DNA of 64,000 nucleotides from Lachnospiraceae bacterium (GTDB lineage: Bacteria; Bacillota; Clostridia; Lachnospirales; Lachnospiraceae), in NCBI GenBank assembly GCA_910574285.1, contig CAJTAL010000014.1:1-64000 (forward strand), given 5' to 3'. Shown here piece by piece: positions 25,936 to 35,568 of the stretch. Both the position numbers and the translations under genes were made by a program. The notes below the pieces were generated by a model. That model searched no databases, was not told the DNA's origin, and saw only the letters and a list, made by a program, of their open reading frames with translations. Positions within the stretch are counted from its first letter, which is position 1. Every line of letters begins with the position of its first letter.

Positions 25936-26532
25936 CTAGAGCTCCGTCCTCCCCTCCAGGGCGCGAAGGAGAGTCACCTCGTCAATGTATTCCAGATCGC
26001 CTCCCACAGGCACCCCGCTTGCAATCCTGCTGACTTTAATCCCCGCAGGTTTGATCAGCTTACTGATATACATGGCCGTCGTCTCCCCTTCCAGACTGGA
26101 ATTCGTCGCTATGATCACTTCATTCACATCTCCCTCCAGACGTCCGATTAACTCTTTAAGCCTGATATCTTCCGGACCGATCCCCAGCATCGGAGAGATC
26201 GCGCCGTGGAGAACATGATACACTCCTCCATATTTTCCTGTCTTCTCATATGCGGCCAGGTCTCTGGTATTTTCCACCACCATAATCGTCTTATGGTCTC
26301 TCTTGCTGTTACTGCAGATCGGGCACACTTCCTGATCTGTCAGTGTACAGCATTCTTTACAATATCTGACATTCCTCTTCGCTTCAACAATAGTCGAAGC
26401 CAACCGGTCCACATCTTCCAGCGGCATATGTATCAAATGAAAAGCCAGCCTTGCCGCTGACTTTGATCCTATGCCTGGAAGGCATGACAATTCTTCAATT
26501 AACCTGCTGATCTGGTTACTATAGTAATCCAT
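25936..26532 (-). CDS. recR: Recombination protein RecR
   Basis: 198 residues. Helix-hairpin-helix ([20 protein letters not shown]), a C4 zinc finger ([16 protein letters not shown]), a Toprim domain ([40 protein letters not shown]) and the Walker-like end. Loads RecA with RecF/RecO at gaps. Part of dnaX-ybaB-recR. Confidence 0.97.
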   Translation of the reverse strand: MDYYSNQISRLIEELSCLPGIGSKSAARLAFHLIHMPLEDVDRLASTIVEAKRNVRYCKECCTLTDQEVCPICSNSKRDHKTIMVVENTRDLAAYEKTGKYGGVYHVLHGAISPMLGIGPEDIRLKELIGRLEGDVNEVIIATNSSLEGETTAMYISKLIKPAGIKVSRIASGVPVGGDLEYIDEVTLLRALEGRTEL

Positions 26533-26552
26533 CTGTCTCTTACGCTCCTGTG

Positions 26553-26906
26553 TCAGAATAATCCCGGCATCTGGCCGCCCATACCGCCGGTAAACTTAGA
26601 CATCGCGGACGCCGATGCTTCGTCTGCCTTATCCATCGCCTCGTTCACCGCAGCCACGATCAGATCCTCTAACATCTCGACATCCTCAGGGTCCACCACT
26701 TCTTCGTCCAGGCTGACTTTCAGAAGCTTCTTTGCCCCGGACACAACCGCCTCGACTGCGCCGCCGCCTGCCGTCGCGCTGAATTCCTTCATCTCCATCT
26801 CCTTCGCCTGCTCTTCCATCTGACGCTGCATCTTCTGCGCCTGCTTCATCAGATTCGCCATATTTCCCGGCATAGCCCCGCCCGGGAATCCACCTCTTTT
26901 TGCCAT
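26553..26906 (-). CDS. YbaB/EbfC nucleoid-associated protein
   Basis: 117 residues; small dimeric DNA-binding protein usual between dnaX and recR. Recognised by [20 protein letters not shown], a central [36 protein letters not shown] and a Gly/Met-rich tail. Confidence 0.95.
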   Translation of the reverse strand: MAKRGGFPGGAMPGNMANLMKQAQKMQRQMEEQAKEMEMKEFSATAGGGAVEAVVSGAKKLLKVSLDEEVVDPEDVEMLEDLIVAAVNEAMDKADEASASAMSKFTGGMGGQMPGLF

Positions 26907-26981
26907 AATTATACATCCTCCTGATCTTCTATTCTGCCGGCCCGCTCATCTCATCCCGCCGTCCGGTCAATTGCAAGCCCA

Positions 26982-28559
26982 TCAATCTTCCACGGTAATC
27001 TCCATATTAATCAGCCCTTCGAGATTCTCAATATCTACAAACTGATCTTCGAACCTGCGCCCGGCTTCCATCTGCCGAACCTCAATCTCAACTTTTTTCC
27101 CGATCTTTTCTTCGATCACTTTCTCTATCTCTGCCTTATGTTCTTCCGTTCCGACTACGCCGGCCCCCATCTCATCCTGGCATACGATCTGCAGACGGCT
27201 GCCTTCCCCCGCGCTTAACCTTGCTTTCTTAAGGCAGCTCCTAAGCATCGGAGACAGATCGTTCACCATCGTGCGGAAATTCTTTGCAACTGCCTTCACA
27301 TCCTCGCTCAAAGCCTCCGGAAGCTTCGGCTCCGGCTGTTTTGTCTGCCTCTCTGTGCTTTGTTCTTCCCTGGCATCCCTATCCCGTACCGGATATTGGG
27401 GCAGCCCTTCCTTAAGCTGCTTCTCCACCGCACGTATACGGTCCAGCAGAGCGTCCTGAGAGGTCTCCATAGCGGGACAACACAGCTTGATCAGCGTTAC
27501 CTCCAGAAGAACCCTCTTCTGCGCCGAATACCTCAACTGATTCGTAAGCTCGGAAAATATCCTGATATAACGGATCAGCGTATCATTATCAATCATCTGC
27601 GCCTCTTCCTTAAGCTGCGCAAGATTCTCCGTCGATACGTCCAGTATATCCTCCATGTGATCAGATCCCTTGACCAGGAGGAGATTCCTCAGATACCAGG
27701 TAAAATCCGCCGCAAGCTGCGAAAGCTCTCTCCCCTGCATCACCAGATCCTCCACCGTCTTAATCACCCGGCGCACATCCATCGAGATCAACTCCCGGAG
27801 AAGACGGCTGAATACCTCTGTATCAACCGCTCCCAATACCTCCAGCACATGGTCATAGGTCAGCTTCTCACCGATATAAAAAGACGCACACTGGTCAAGA
27901 AGGCTTAAGCTGTCGCGCATGGAACCGTCCGCCATCTTCGCGATATAACGGACTGCCTTATCCTCCACATCCCACTGCTCCTTATCAATCAGCTCCCGAA
28001 GCCTTGCAGAGATCGTATCGATACTGATCCTTTTAAAGTCATATCTCTGGCATCGGCTTAAAATTGTAACCGGTATCTTATGTGCTTCCGTCGTCGCAAG
28101 TATAAATATCACATATTCCGGAGGTTCTTCCAGCGTCTTAAGGAGCGCGTTGAACGCCCCTATAGACAGCATATGGACTTCGTCTATGATATAGACCTTA
28201 TACCGCCCTTCCGTAGGGCGGTATGCCACTTCCTCCCGGATCTCCCGGATATTGTCCACACCGTTGTTAGACGCCGCGTCGATCTCAATCACATTCATAG
28301 AAGCGCCGGAAGCTATCGACTTACACGCGGCGCATTCGCCGCACGGACTTCCGTCCGCCGTATGTTCGCAATTCACCGCTTTTGCAAATATCTTCGCCAC
28401 AGTTGTCTTCCCGGTTCCTCTGGTCCCGCAGAATAAATATGCATGGCCGATTCGATTCGCCCTGATCTGATTCTTCAAGGTCTTCACAATGGCATCCTGC
28501 CCTTTTACATCCTCGAATTCATTCGGCCGGAACTTCCGGTACAATGCCACATATGACAT
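26982..28559 (-). CDS. dnaX: DNA polymerase III subunits gamma/tau
   Basis: 525 residues. Clamp-loader ATPase with Walker A FCGTRGTGKTTVA (about residue 45), a four-Cys zinc site (CEHTADGSPCGECAAC), DEVHMLSIGAFNALLKTLEEPP (Walker B and sensor region), and sensor 1 ATTEAHKIP. The tau-specific C-terminal part (beyond about 380) is present but short. Follows pfk by 14 bases. Confidence 0.97.
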   Translation of the reverse strand: MSYVALYRKFRPNEFEDVKGQDAIVKTLKNQIRANRIGHAYLFCGTRGTGKTTVAKIFAKAVNCEHTADGSPCGECAACKSIASGASMNVIEIDAASNNGVDNIREIREEVAYRPTEGRYKVYIIDEVHMLSIGAFNALLKTLEEPPEYVIFILATTEAHKIPVTILSRCQRYDFKRISIDTISARLRELIDKEQWDVEDKAVRYIAKMADGSMRDSLSLLDQCASFYIGEKLTYDHVLEVLGAVDTEVFSRLLRELISMDVRRVIKTVEDLVMQGRELSQLAADFTWYLRNLLLVKGSDHMEDILDVSTENLAQLKEEAQMIDNDTLIRYIRIFSELTNQLRYSAQKRVLLEVTLIKLCCPAMETSQDALLDRIRAVEKQLKEGLPQYPVRDRDAREEQSTERQTKQPEPKLPEALSEDVKAVAKNFRTMVNDLSPMLRSCLKKARLSAGEGSRLQIVCQDEMGAGVVGTEEHKAEIEKVIEEKIGKKVEIEVRQMEAGRRFEDQFVDIENLEGLINMEITVED

Positions 28560-28573
28560 CCTTTTACACTCCC

Positions 28574-29650
28574 TTATTTCACTCCGAAACTAATACCCGT
28601 CATCTCGGCTTCTTTGATAATGCTTGACTTCGGATCTACGTACTTAAGCTTGCCTGCCACCTCTGAAAGGGGAACACGCACAATCTCATTCTTCCTTACA
28701 CCCATCATATAACCATAGTCTCCGTCCAGGATGGCCTCTGCCGCCGCAGCGCCAAGCCTCGTCGCAAGCACTCTGTCATACGGACAAGGAGATCCTCCTC
28801 TCTGGGTATGTCCCGGAACCGTGATACGCACTTCCTGATCCGTTCTCTTCTGAATCTTCTCGGCCACTTCATATGCAACAGACGGATACTTTTTCTTCTC
28901 CAGCTTCGCTTTCAGCTCCTTCTTGGACAGCTTCGCATCCTCTTTGGAAATAGCGCCCTCAGCAACCGCAATGATCGTAAATCTCTTGCCTGCGGCCTTT
29001 CTCTTTTCGATAGCGTCTACTACTACGTTAATATCATACGGAATCTCCGGAAGCATGATAATATCCGCCCCGCCGGCAATCCCCGCATGCAGTGTTACCC
29101 AGCCCACCTTGTGTCCCATAACTTCTATGATGAACACCCGGCTGTGGGACGTCGCCGTCGTATGAATCTTATCAATGGTATCCGTCGCGATATCAACCGC
29201 GCTCTGGAACCCGAAAGTCATATCCGTTCCCCACAGATCATTGTCGATCGTCTTCGGAAGCGTAATAACATGCAGCCCCTCTTCTCTCAGCATATTCGCC
29301 GTTTTATGCGTGCCGTTTCCTCCAAGCACTACCAGGCAATCCATATTCAGCTTATGGTAAGTGTGCTTCATTGCCTCAACCTTGTCAAGCCCGTTCTCAT
29401 CCGGTACCCGCATCAGCTTAAAAGGCTGCCTGGATGTTCCGAGGATCGTTCCGCCTATGGTCAATATTCCCGAAAAATCCCTGGAAGTCAGCATCTTGAA
29501 GTTCGAGTAGATCAATCCCTTATATCCCTCCTGAAATCCATAAATCTCGACATCATCCCTCTTAGAACATATTCCCTTTACTACTCCGCGCATAGCCGCG
29601 TTCAAAGCCTGACAGTCTCCTCCGCTCGTAAGCATTCCTATTCTTAACAT
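28574..29650 (-). CDS. pfkA: 6-phosphofructokinase with atypical nucleotide signature
   Basis: 358 residues from ATG 29650 (MLRIGMLTSGGDCQALNAA). It phosphorylates fructose-6-phosphate in glycolysis. The usual GGDG(S/T) motif reads GGNGT (about residue 113): the Asp is Asn while the ATP-type Gly is kept. The substrate loop is PKTIDNDL, with the Lys found in PPi-dependent and mixed enzymes rather than PGTIDND of standard ATP enzymes. Other motifs (MGHKVGWVT; PEIPYD; GHTQRGGSP) are intact. Phosphoryl donor therefore uncertain, though the Gly points to ATP. Own promoter at 29729-29757; leads the dnaX operon. Confidence 0.88.
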   Translation of the reverse strand: MLRIGMLTSGGDCQALNAAMRGVVKGICSKRDDVEIYGFQEGYKGLIYSNFKMLTSRDFSGILTIGGTILGTSRQPFKLMRVPDENGLDKVEAMKHTYHKLNMDCLVVLGGNGTHKTANMLREEGLHVITLPKTIDNDLWGTDMTFGFQSAVDIATDTIDKIHTTATSHSRVFIIEVMGHKVGWVTLHAGIAGGADIIMLPEIPYDINVVVDAIEKRKAAGKRFTIIAVAEGAISKEDAKLSKKELKAKLEKKKYPSVAYEVAEKIQKRTDQEVRITVPGHTQRGGSPCPYDRVLATRLGAAAAEAILDGDYGYMMGVRKNEIVRVPLSEVAGKLKYVDPKSSIIKEAEMTGISFGVK

Positions 29651-29728
29651 CTGAATACTCCTTTCTTCTCTGTGTAATTTTACTTTCACGGTGCCGCTTT
29701 CAGTTCGTGCGCTGAACACATATTCTAT

Positions 29729-29757
29729 ATTATACCCTATTTTTAACCATCATACAA
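29729..29757 (-). promoter_or_regulatory. Promoter of the pfk-dnaX operon
   Basis: Minus strand TTGTAT (29752-29757), 17 bases, TATAAT (29729-29734). Confidence 0.75.
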
Positions 29758-29946
29758 TAGGCGGAATGTCTGGTTCAGTTCTGACGATTAAAGTTATGTT
29801 TACTCTCTCAAGGCAATCTGGATTCTATTCTTTATACTTATTGAGTAATACATTCTTATCTCTAAGCCATAAAATCCCTATAGCCCGCCCTCATCCTTTT
29901 TAATTTTCGCCTGTCTACTACAACCACCGCCTTTCCCGAATCATTT

Positions 29947-31331
29947 TTATATAAACCGTATTTGTATCTTTCTGTCTATCTCTTCCATATATTCTTTCAG
30001 CGATATCTCTTTCATGGACTCTAGCAGCCGCCTATGTTTCTGCTCCAAACTCTGCTTTACCTTTTTCCATATCCCTTCCCATGCTTCCATAAACTGTCCG
30101 ATCATGTGTCCAATCTGAATCAGATAATAATGGTTTTTCACAGCCTGATAATTTCTGCTGTATAGATGCTCCAGGCTGTAGCCATGTTTTTTCTGTGCAT
30201 TGAAACCTTCATTCTCTATTTTCCATCTCATCCTTCCCCGCTCTATCAGATCGTCTACGTTTTTTCTGGTGACCGGCAAATCCGTAAGATACCAAAATTC
30301 TTTTCGGAACAATTTCACATTTCCCTTTTTCCTTCCTTTTTTGCAAATATGTTCCTTAATTTCCCCGTATTCTGCCAGATTTATTTTATATCCTTTATAA
30401 TCAATATCTGTTATATAATCATACCATTTCTTTCCGTTCTCCCATATCTGTTCCTGGTAATTCTTCTCCCATTTTTTCAATTCCCGGTATTCTGCTCCGA
30501 TGGTCGGGATGCTCCCTTCCTTATATCTCAGGATATAACGCCAGTTTTTCTCCTTGCATCTTTCAAAGAAGCCTTCACAAGCGTACAAACTGTCTGCGCA
30601 CAAGCAAATTGGCAGCCTTGGAAATGCCTTTTTCAGCTTTTCCATTAGACGCCAGCAGGCTTTCCTTTCACAGTCCTGCTTCTCCATCTCTTTCCCGTCT
30701 TCATTGTCCACAAATTCCGTCTGAATACTGACCAGGATTTTCGGATGCAGCACCAGTTTCGCCTCCAGCACATAATAATAATTCTCACGGTATTCTCTTT
30801 CGGTTCCCCTATTATGCGTCCGATGCAAACTCTCCCCGTCCAATTCCTTCCGGGTTCTGTGAAGCTGTGTCCCATCTATAATAACCTGCCAGTAGTTTCC
30901 TCGGATGCGCATATCTCCAAATGCCCGGCTACGCAACAGTGTACGGCACAGGCTATGCATGACCTCCTGTAGTTTTTCTGGATCCACCCGTTCCAGGTAT
31001 CGGTTGATTGTTTCCCAGTAAGGAAGTTCCTCTGTGACAGGTTCTTCCCCACACAGTATCCAGATATTTTTTATCAGGTTCTCTGAATTGAATTCTTCAC
31101 TTGTCTTACGCATACTGTTGATGTAAAATAGAGAAGAAAGGATACGGGTCATAAGAAGTATCACACCTGGGTATGTAATATAACTCTGATGCCGGGGATT
31201 CGGGATTTGCTTTAATAATGGCAAAAGGTCTGGAAAACAATGCCGGATTAGTTTGACTAGTTTACAGGCAAGGTGAAACTGTTCCAGGTGTTCCCTGGCC
31301 TCTTTTCTTGTGATTTTTATTCTTGCTTCAT
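29947..31331 (-). pseudogene. IS4-superfamily-like DDE transposase with a frame break at its start
   Basis: The main frame encodes a transposase with DDE residues in IIDGTQLHRTR (Asp), LCADSLYACEGF (Asp) and RWKIENEGFNAQKKHGYSLEH (Glu). The longest conventional frame begins at a TTG (31222-31224), but coding continues upstream to 31320 (IKITRKEAREHLEQFHLACK...). An ATG at 31331 with an ideal AGGAGG site seven bases before it is one base out of that frame and stops after MKQE. A single-base loss in the GAATAAAAA stretch explains this. I could not find convincing terminal repeats or a target duplication. Without the N-terminal 35 residues activity is doubtful. Confidence 0.7.
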
Positions 31332-31458
31332 AGTAAAACCTCCTCTTTTATGGGTGTGCGAAAAAATAGTTTTGTGGTTAATTCTATTATCTCGCATTTT
31401 CCCGTAAAATGGGAGGTTTTTTTATTAAATTTTTTTAAGCGTCAAAGCTGTATTCCGG

Positions 31459-31965
31459 TCAAACCCGTCCAAATTCCAAAGCAATCATTCCAGCTGCTTC
31501 TTTTGCTGTCATATCACTGACATCAATTTTGGTGCTATCCATTTCTTCATAGAGTGATAATCTGTTGCTGCTTTCTATAAACGAATCTTTCTTCCTTATA
31601 CCCCTCGCAATATCCTTAAAGAAACGCTTTTGTAAAGATTGCTCCGATATTGTCAACGTAAACAGATAGTAATGAGTCTCATCCAAATTTAAATTCTCTA
31701 AAATGCTGTCAATAATCTCCTGTCTGTGCATAACCCAACAGAAAATAATATTCTGAAACTCCGGGCAAGCCAAAAAATTATTAAGCATATGGCATATATT
31801 ATCCGTAACCATCTTCTTCGTTTCATCCGTTACGATAAAAGGTTTCATGTCCCAACACCAATCACCGTCCAAAAATACAGACGGTGAAAGAATTTTTTGA
31901 AGTTCTCTGCAGGTAGTTGTTTTGCCAACACCCATAGTCCCGTTAATAAAAATCAAATTCTTCAT
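31459..31965 (-). CDS. P-loop nucleotide-kinase-like protein
   Basis: 168 residues. Begins MKNLIFINGTMGVGKTTTCREL with a clean Walker A (GTMGVGKTTT), followed by FLDGDWCWDMKPF, which in this family binds substrate, and a lid-like RFFKDIARGIRKKDSF. Relatives are annotated as AAA or shikimate-kinase-like proteins of unknown substrate. It is AT-rich. Its ATG would overlap the stop of the intact upstream methyltransferase as ATGA, so the two belong to one operon with the TetR gene. Confidence 0.7.
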   Translation of the reverse strand: MKNLIFINGTMGVGKTTTCRELQKILSPSVFLDGDWCWDMKPFIVTDETKKMVTDNICHMLNNFLACPEFQNIIFCWVMHRQEIIDSILENLNLDETHYYLFTLTISEQSLQKRFFKDIARGIRKKDSFIESSNRLSLYEEMDSTKIDVSDMTAKEAAGMIALEFGRV

Positions 31966-32662
31966 TTATTATCCTCCAGATCATTTCCTTTACGGGCTAA
32001 TAATGTTACATTATTCTTTTTTCTCCAAACCTCTTTTACAGAAAAAAACCTGCAGATAGCAGTAACTTTTTTTGGTTTTCAACAGTACAAGGTGTATCAA
32101 AATGATAATATGTGCTACTTTCTAAATGCTGACCATTTTTTAGCTTCTCATATTCTGAGAATAAATTATCTTCTTGTTTTTGCGGATCAATAAACTCATG
32201 TTCTGAAAGCATATAATCATTTTCTATATATAGTCCTGTTTCCGATAAACATCTGTATATTTTTTTATATAGATCGAGTTTAACAGTATGATTGTAATGG
32301 TGCAGCGTCATAGATGACAAAACAACATCAAAATAGTTATTACCAAAATCCAATTTAAGATAATCGCCACAAAATATTCTGATATTATTTTGTGAAAATC
32401 TTTCACCTATTTTTTTCAACATATTTGCAGATATATCAATTCCCGTTATTTCTATATTCGGAAATCTTTTGATAATTTCAACAAGTTCCAACCCCGTACC
32501 TATCCCAAAATCTAATATTCTTTCTGTACCCATTGGCATAAAAGTCGCTAGAATATTTTTACTTTCAATGCCTCCATCGATATCACTTATATGATTTATA
32601 TCATAAATATCTGCCCGAGAATTGAAAAAAGAACTCATTTCTTCCAATCTATCTTTACTCAT
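31964..32662 (-). pseudogene. Class I SAM-dependent methyltransferase, frame broken near the C-terminus
   Basis: The first frame (32036-32662, 208 residues) has a Rossmann methyltransferase core: ILDFGIGTGLELVEII (SAM motif I), ITGIDISANML, FDVVLSSMTLHHY. It ends abruptly at LLLSAGFFL. In the -1 frame the protein continues SVKEVWRKKNNVTLLARKGN and ends in a stop overlapping the next start codon, as expected of the normal end. The break falls in T7 (A7 at 32042-32048 on plus), read as GGU UUU UUU, a perfect U UUU UUU slippery heptamer. It may be a 1-base deletion, or expression by -1 slippage. Substrate unknown. Confidence 0.7.
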
Positions 32663-32665
32663 TTC

Positions 32666-33226
32666 TCATTCCCCACTATCCATTGAAAATTTTTTAAACG
32701 CATTAGTCATTAACTCAGTAACCTTATCAAAAGATATCGATATATCGTTCGATACCAGTTGTGTCGCTATCCCGTGTGAAAATAACCAACAATTGATAAA
32801 TACCATTTCAGATTCACTTGTAGATAACCCCGTTATTTTTTTTACATTTTCTATAGAAGCACGGTTCCAGTCTGCATGAATAATATCTTGTAATGATGAA
32901 CCTGCCATTGTCATGCTCATAAATAAAGCATTAAAAATCATTTTTTCTCTTCGCGCAAATTCAATATACGCAATTCCTTGACTTAGTAAACGATTTTCAC
33001 TATCTATTCTATTTTCCATAAAAGTATTGTAATATCTGTCTAATTCAACTTTAACGTCTTTTTTCAATTCATTCATATTAGGATATATACGGAAAAGCGG
33101 TCTAGTCGAACATCCAAGGATTTTTGCTAAACTACGGGCGTTTATGCTGTCCATTCCCTTCTCCCTAACTAATTGAATTGCAGCTTCCATAACATTATTT
33201 TTATCAATAATTGGTTTCGGCGGCAT
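32666..33226 (-). CDS. TetR-family regulator of the AT-rich cassette
   Basis: 186 residues. N-terminal helix-turn-helix (NNVMEAAIQLVREKGMDSINARSLAKILGCSTRPLFRIYPN) and a helical effector domain. First of the TetR-methyltransferase-kinase unit; a consensus promoter and a 24-base palindrome-like element precede it, consistent with self-repression. The base composition is clearly more AT-rich than the core genes nearby, suggesting transfer. Confidence 0.88.
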   Translation of the reverse strand: MPPKPIIDKNNVMEAAIQLVREKGMDSINARSLAKILGCSTRPLFRIYPNMNELKKDVKVELDRYYNTFMENRIDSENRLLSQGIAYIEFARREKMIFNALFMSMTMAGSSLQDIIHADWNRASIENVKKITGLSTSESEMVFINCWLFSHGIATQLVSNDISISFDKVTELMTNAFKKFSMDSGE

Positions 33227-33245
33227 TTCCTATTCTCCTTTCGGT

Positions 33246-33301
33246 AACTTATGTTGCATAACGATAGTTGCTATTATATCAGTAAAAGGAATTTATGTCA
33301 A
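33246..33301 (-). promoter_or_regulatory. Promoter and probable TetR operator
   Basis: Minus strand TTGACA (33296-33301), 17 bases, TATAAT (33273-33278): perfect consensus. Directly downstream lies an imperfect palindrome (33246-33269) with AACTTATG at one end and CGATAGTT at the other around GTTGCATAAC, placed where a repressor would block transcription. Confidence 0.7.
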
Positions 33302-33339
33302 TATGTAATAAATTAACAGACAAATTCAAACAAATTGAT

Positions 33340-33373
33340 GCTCTCTGCATGAATCGTTACCAATGCAGAGAGC
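33340..33373 (-). terminator. Hairpin after the histidine kinase gene
   Basis: GCTCTCTGCAT pairs perfectly with ATGCAGAGAGC. The downstream tract is AT-rich but has no clean T-run, so moderate confidence. Confidence 0.55.
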
Positions 33374-33412
33374 ACCGCAAAAAACAGCTATTAAAAAATA
33401 ATTGTAACGTTA

Positions 33413-35458
33413 TCATTTCCTGACCACTGTCCGGACGCCATCCTCCGTATTCTCAATCGACAGGCTCATATGGTGGAGATCCAGGATCTTCTTTGCCAGA
33501 AACAGTCCCAGCCCCATATGCTTGCTTTCTCCGCCCCGGCTCTCATTCCCGGTATAGAACAGATCAAAAGCATGAAGAAGTTCCTCTTCCTTCATAGGCT
33601 TCCCCGTATTCTCAATACTGCAGCATTTTGCTTCTGTCCTGACCAGGATCCTGCCGTCTAACACATTGTATTCCACCGCGTTGGACAGCAGATTCCATAC
33701 GGCTTTCGCAAGATATTCCCGATCCCCTTCTACCCGGAAATCTTCTCCCTCCTGATAATCAATCTGAAGATTCTTCTCATCTGCCTGCAGTTCAAAGCGC
33801 TTCATCTCCTCCCGGATTAATTCCCCGAAAGACACCGGTTCTTTCCGAAGAACCAGCTCCTTCGAATCCATCTTCGATATCTCGATCATCTCTGCCACCA
33901 GACGGTCCATCTCTTCCGTCTGTCCGATGATCTGCGTAAGATAATAGTCCCGCTTTTCTTCCATATTACGCTCCATCAGGTTTTCCGAAAAATTCCGGAT
34001 AATGCCAAGAGGCGTCTTAAGCTCATGCGCCATGGCATTGGTAAAGTCCCGTCTTGTCTCCTCCAGCGCCATCTGCTGCTTATATGCATCTTCAAATATG
34101 ACAACGACCAGAAACATACATACAGACGTCAAAAGCAGCCCGATCAAATAAAGCGACTTCATATAGTCAAACGCGGCAAACCATGGACTTGCTTCCATTC
34201 GGACAACTAAATAAGCAAAAGGATCATCGATTAATCCAATCTTCAACTGATATCCCGCGCCGATATAAAACATTTCCTTCACCGGATACAGACCATAATT
34301 TGGAATTTCTTCTTCCGCATTCCAGGAAAAATGCCCCTCTTTCGGAAATTCATGGAGGAATTCACTGCTGCTCCATCTATGCCATTTCTCATAAGAGCCC
34401 TGTAACATGTACGGAAATCCGATGGTGGGCGTCTTTATCTCTCCGCTTTCCCGCTGTCTGCCGCTGATGTCAGGATTTGCCCACTCCCACACTATTTTGC
34501 TGTCTATTTCACGGAACACTTTCTCTTCCCCGGTCTCCGCCCCCGTCGCATAATCTATCTTCGTCCCTGTCGTCGACATGACGATGCTGTTCATGAGCGG
34601 ATCCACATACTGATCCTCAGCCTGTTTCCCGTCTTCTTCCCCTTCCCGCCATGTAAGTTCCTGGACATAGATATCATACAATTCCTGCCCGTCGGAAGAC
34701 GTCCGGATCAGGATTCGGTATTTCTCCGGCAGCGTATAATCTTTCGTCGACTGCAGGCTCTTCCAGCGATACTCTGCCAACTCCTCTTTCTGTTCAAATG
34801 TCAGAAAGTTATCCAATATGTAAGGACCGTTATAAATACCGGAAGTATCCGCCGTATACATCGTATCGCCGATGGTATCGCAGCTCTTTGCCAACAGTTT
34901 CTTATTCTTATCATAAGCAGCAGCCGATATCATCAGATCCGGATTCGTTGAATTCAAGACATACTCATTCACCAGCTTTTGATAGAATTCTTTTCTCTCC
35001 TTATCGTTCCATTTCCCGGTTCCTCCGGTAACTGTACCTGAACCATCTTCAAATACTTCTTCCACTACATCTTCCACACTTCCTTTTGATTCTTCATGAT
35101 TCTCCCTTTCATCGTCTATGGCTTCTAATGCCTCTTCTGCCGCATTCTGCTTCAATTCTTCATAAGTTTCTAATGCCTCTTCTGCCGCATTCTGCTTCAA
35201 TTCTTCATAGGCTTCTAATGCTTCTTCTGCCGCATTCTGCTTCAATTCTTCATAGGCTTCTGTCTGGGAACGTTCCTGATCGGAAGCTTTCCTTAATATA
35301 GATGCAGCCACTTCCTCAAACGTACGGAGATATTCTTTCATGAATCTTTCCTTCACCAGCAAAGTTACCAGAACCATCGTCACCAGATACAACGCCAGAA
35401 AGACCGCCATAACCGGTTTCCAGAATCTCTTCTTCTTTCTTCTTAAACTTCCCTTCAT
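33413..35458 (-). CDS. Sensor histidine kinase with tandem-repeat extracytoplasmic coiled coil
   Basis: 681 residues. Membrane helix 1 (about 14-35), a long outside domain, helix 2 (SLYLIGLLLTSVCMFLVVVIF, about 425-445), then a HisKA domain with H-box AMAHELKTPLG and a HATPase domain (NLLSNAVEYN; ENTGKPM; GGESKHMGLGLFLAKKIL). Near residues 60-105 a 15-residue unit, YEELKQNAAEEALE plus one residue, is repeated three times and is matched by near-identical 45-bp DNA repeats (about 35125-35260). It pairs with the response regulator upstream. No HAMP domain is evident. Confidence 0.92.
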   Translation of the reverse strand: MKGSLRRKKKRFWKPVMAVFLALYLVTMVLVTLLVKERFMKEYLRTFEEVAASILRKASDQERSQTEAYEELKQNAAEEALEAYEELKQNAAEEALETYEELKQNAAEEALEAIDDERENHEESKGSVEDVVEEVFEDGSGTVTGGTGKWNDKERKEFYQKLVNEYVLNSTNPDLMISAAAYDKNKKLLAKSCDTIGDTMYTADTSGIYNGPYILDNFLTFEQKEELAEYRWKSLQSTKDYTLPEKYRILIRTSSDGQELYDIYVQELTWREGEEDGKQAEDQYVDPLMNSIVMSTTGTKIDYATGAETGEEKVFREIDSKIVWEWANPDISGRQRESGEIKTPTIGFPYMLQGSYEKWHRWSSSEFLHEFPKEGHFSWNAEEEIPNYGLYPVKEMFYIGAGYQLKIGLIDDPFAYLVVRMEASPWFAAFDYMKSLYLIGLLLTSVCMFLVVVIFEDAYKQQMALEETRRDFTNAMAHELKTPLGIIRNFSENLMERNMEEKRDYYLTQIIGQTEEMDRLVAEMIEISKMDSKELVLRKEPVSFGELIREEMKRFELQADEKNLQIDYQEGEDFRVEGDREYLAKAVWNLLSNAVEYNVLDGRILVRTEAKCCSIENTGKPMKEEELLHAFDLFYTGNESRGGESKHMGLGLFLAKKILDLHHMSLSIENTEDGVRTVVRK

Positions 35459-35568
35459 CGTACCACCTCTGCCAATCCTTTCTTACGTCCGGCACGCCTT
35501 TTATACCTGCGGGCAGCGAGTCAAGCAGGCATATTTAGCATGTACGCTCGGCGACTGCCGCCAGCCCT

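Noticed and set aside
24848-25939. A 363-codon open frame on the plus strand
   Set aside because: It lies antisense to the intact LacI-family gene, has no ribosome site and a His/Arg/Leu-rich composition typical of a shadow frame.
29890-31450. Exact ends and target duplication of the second insertion sequence
   Set aside because: Only a 7-base match (TTTTCGC) was seen near both sides, too short to call terminal repeats, so no mobile-element boundaries are given.
35120-35265. Regularly repeated DNA considered as a CRISPR array
   Set aside because: The units are directly adjacent with no unique spacers and are in frame inside a histidine kinase gene.
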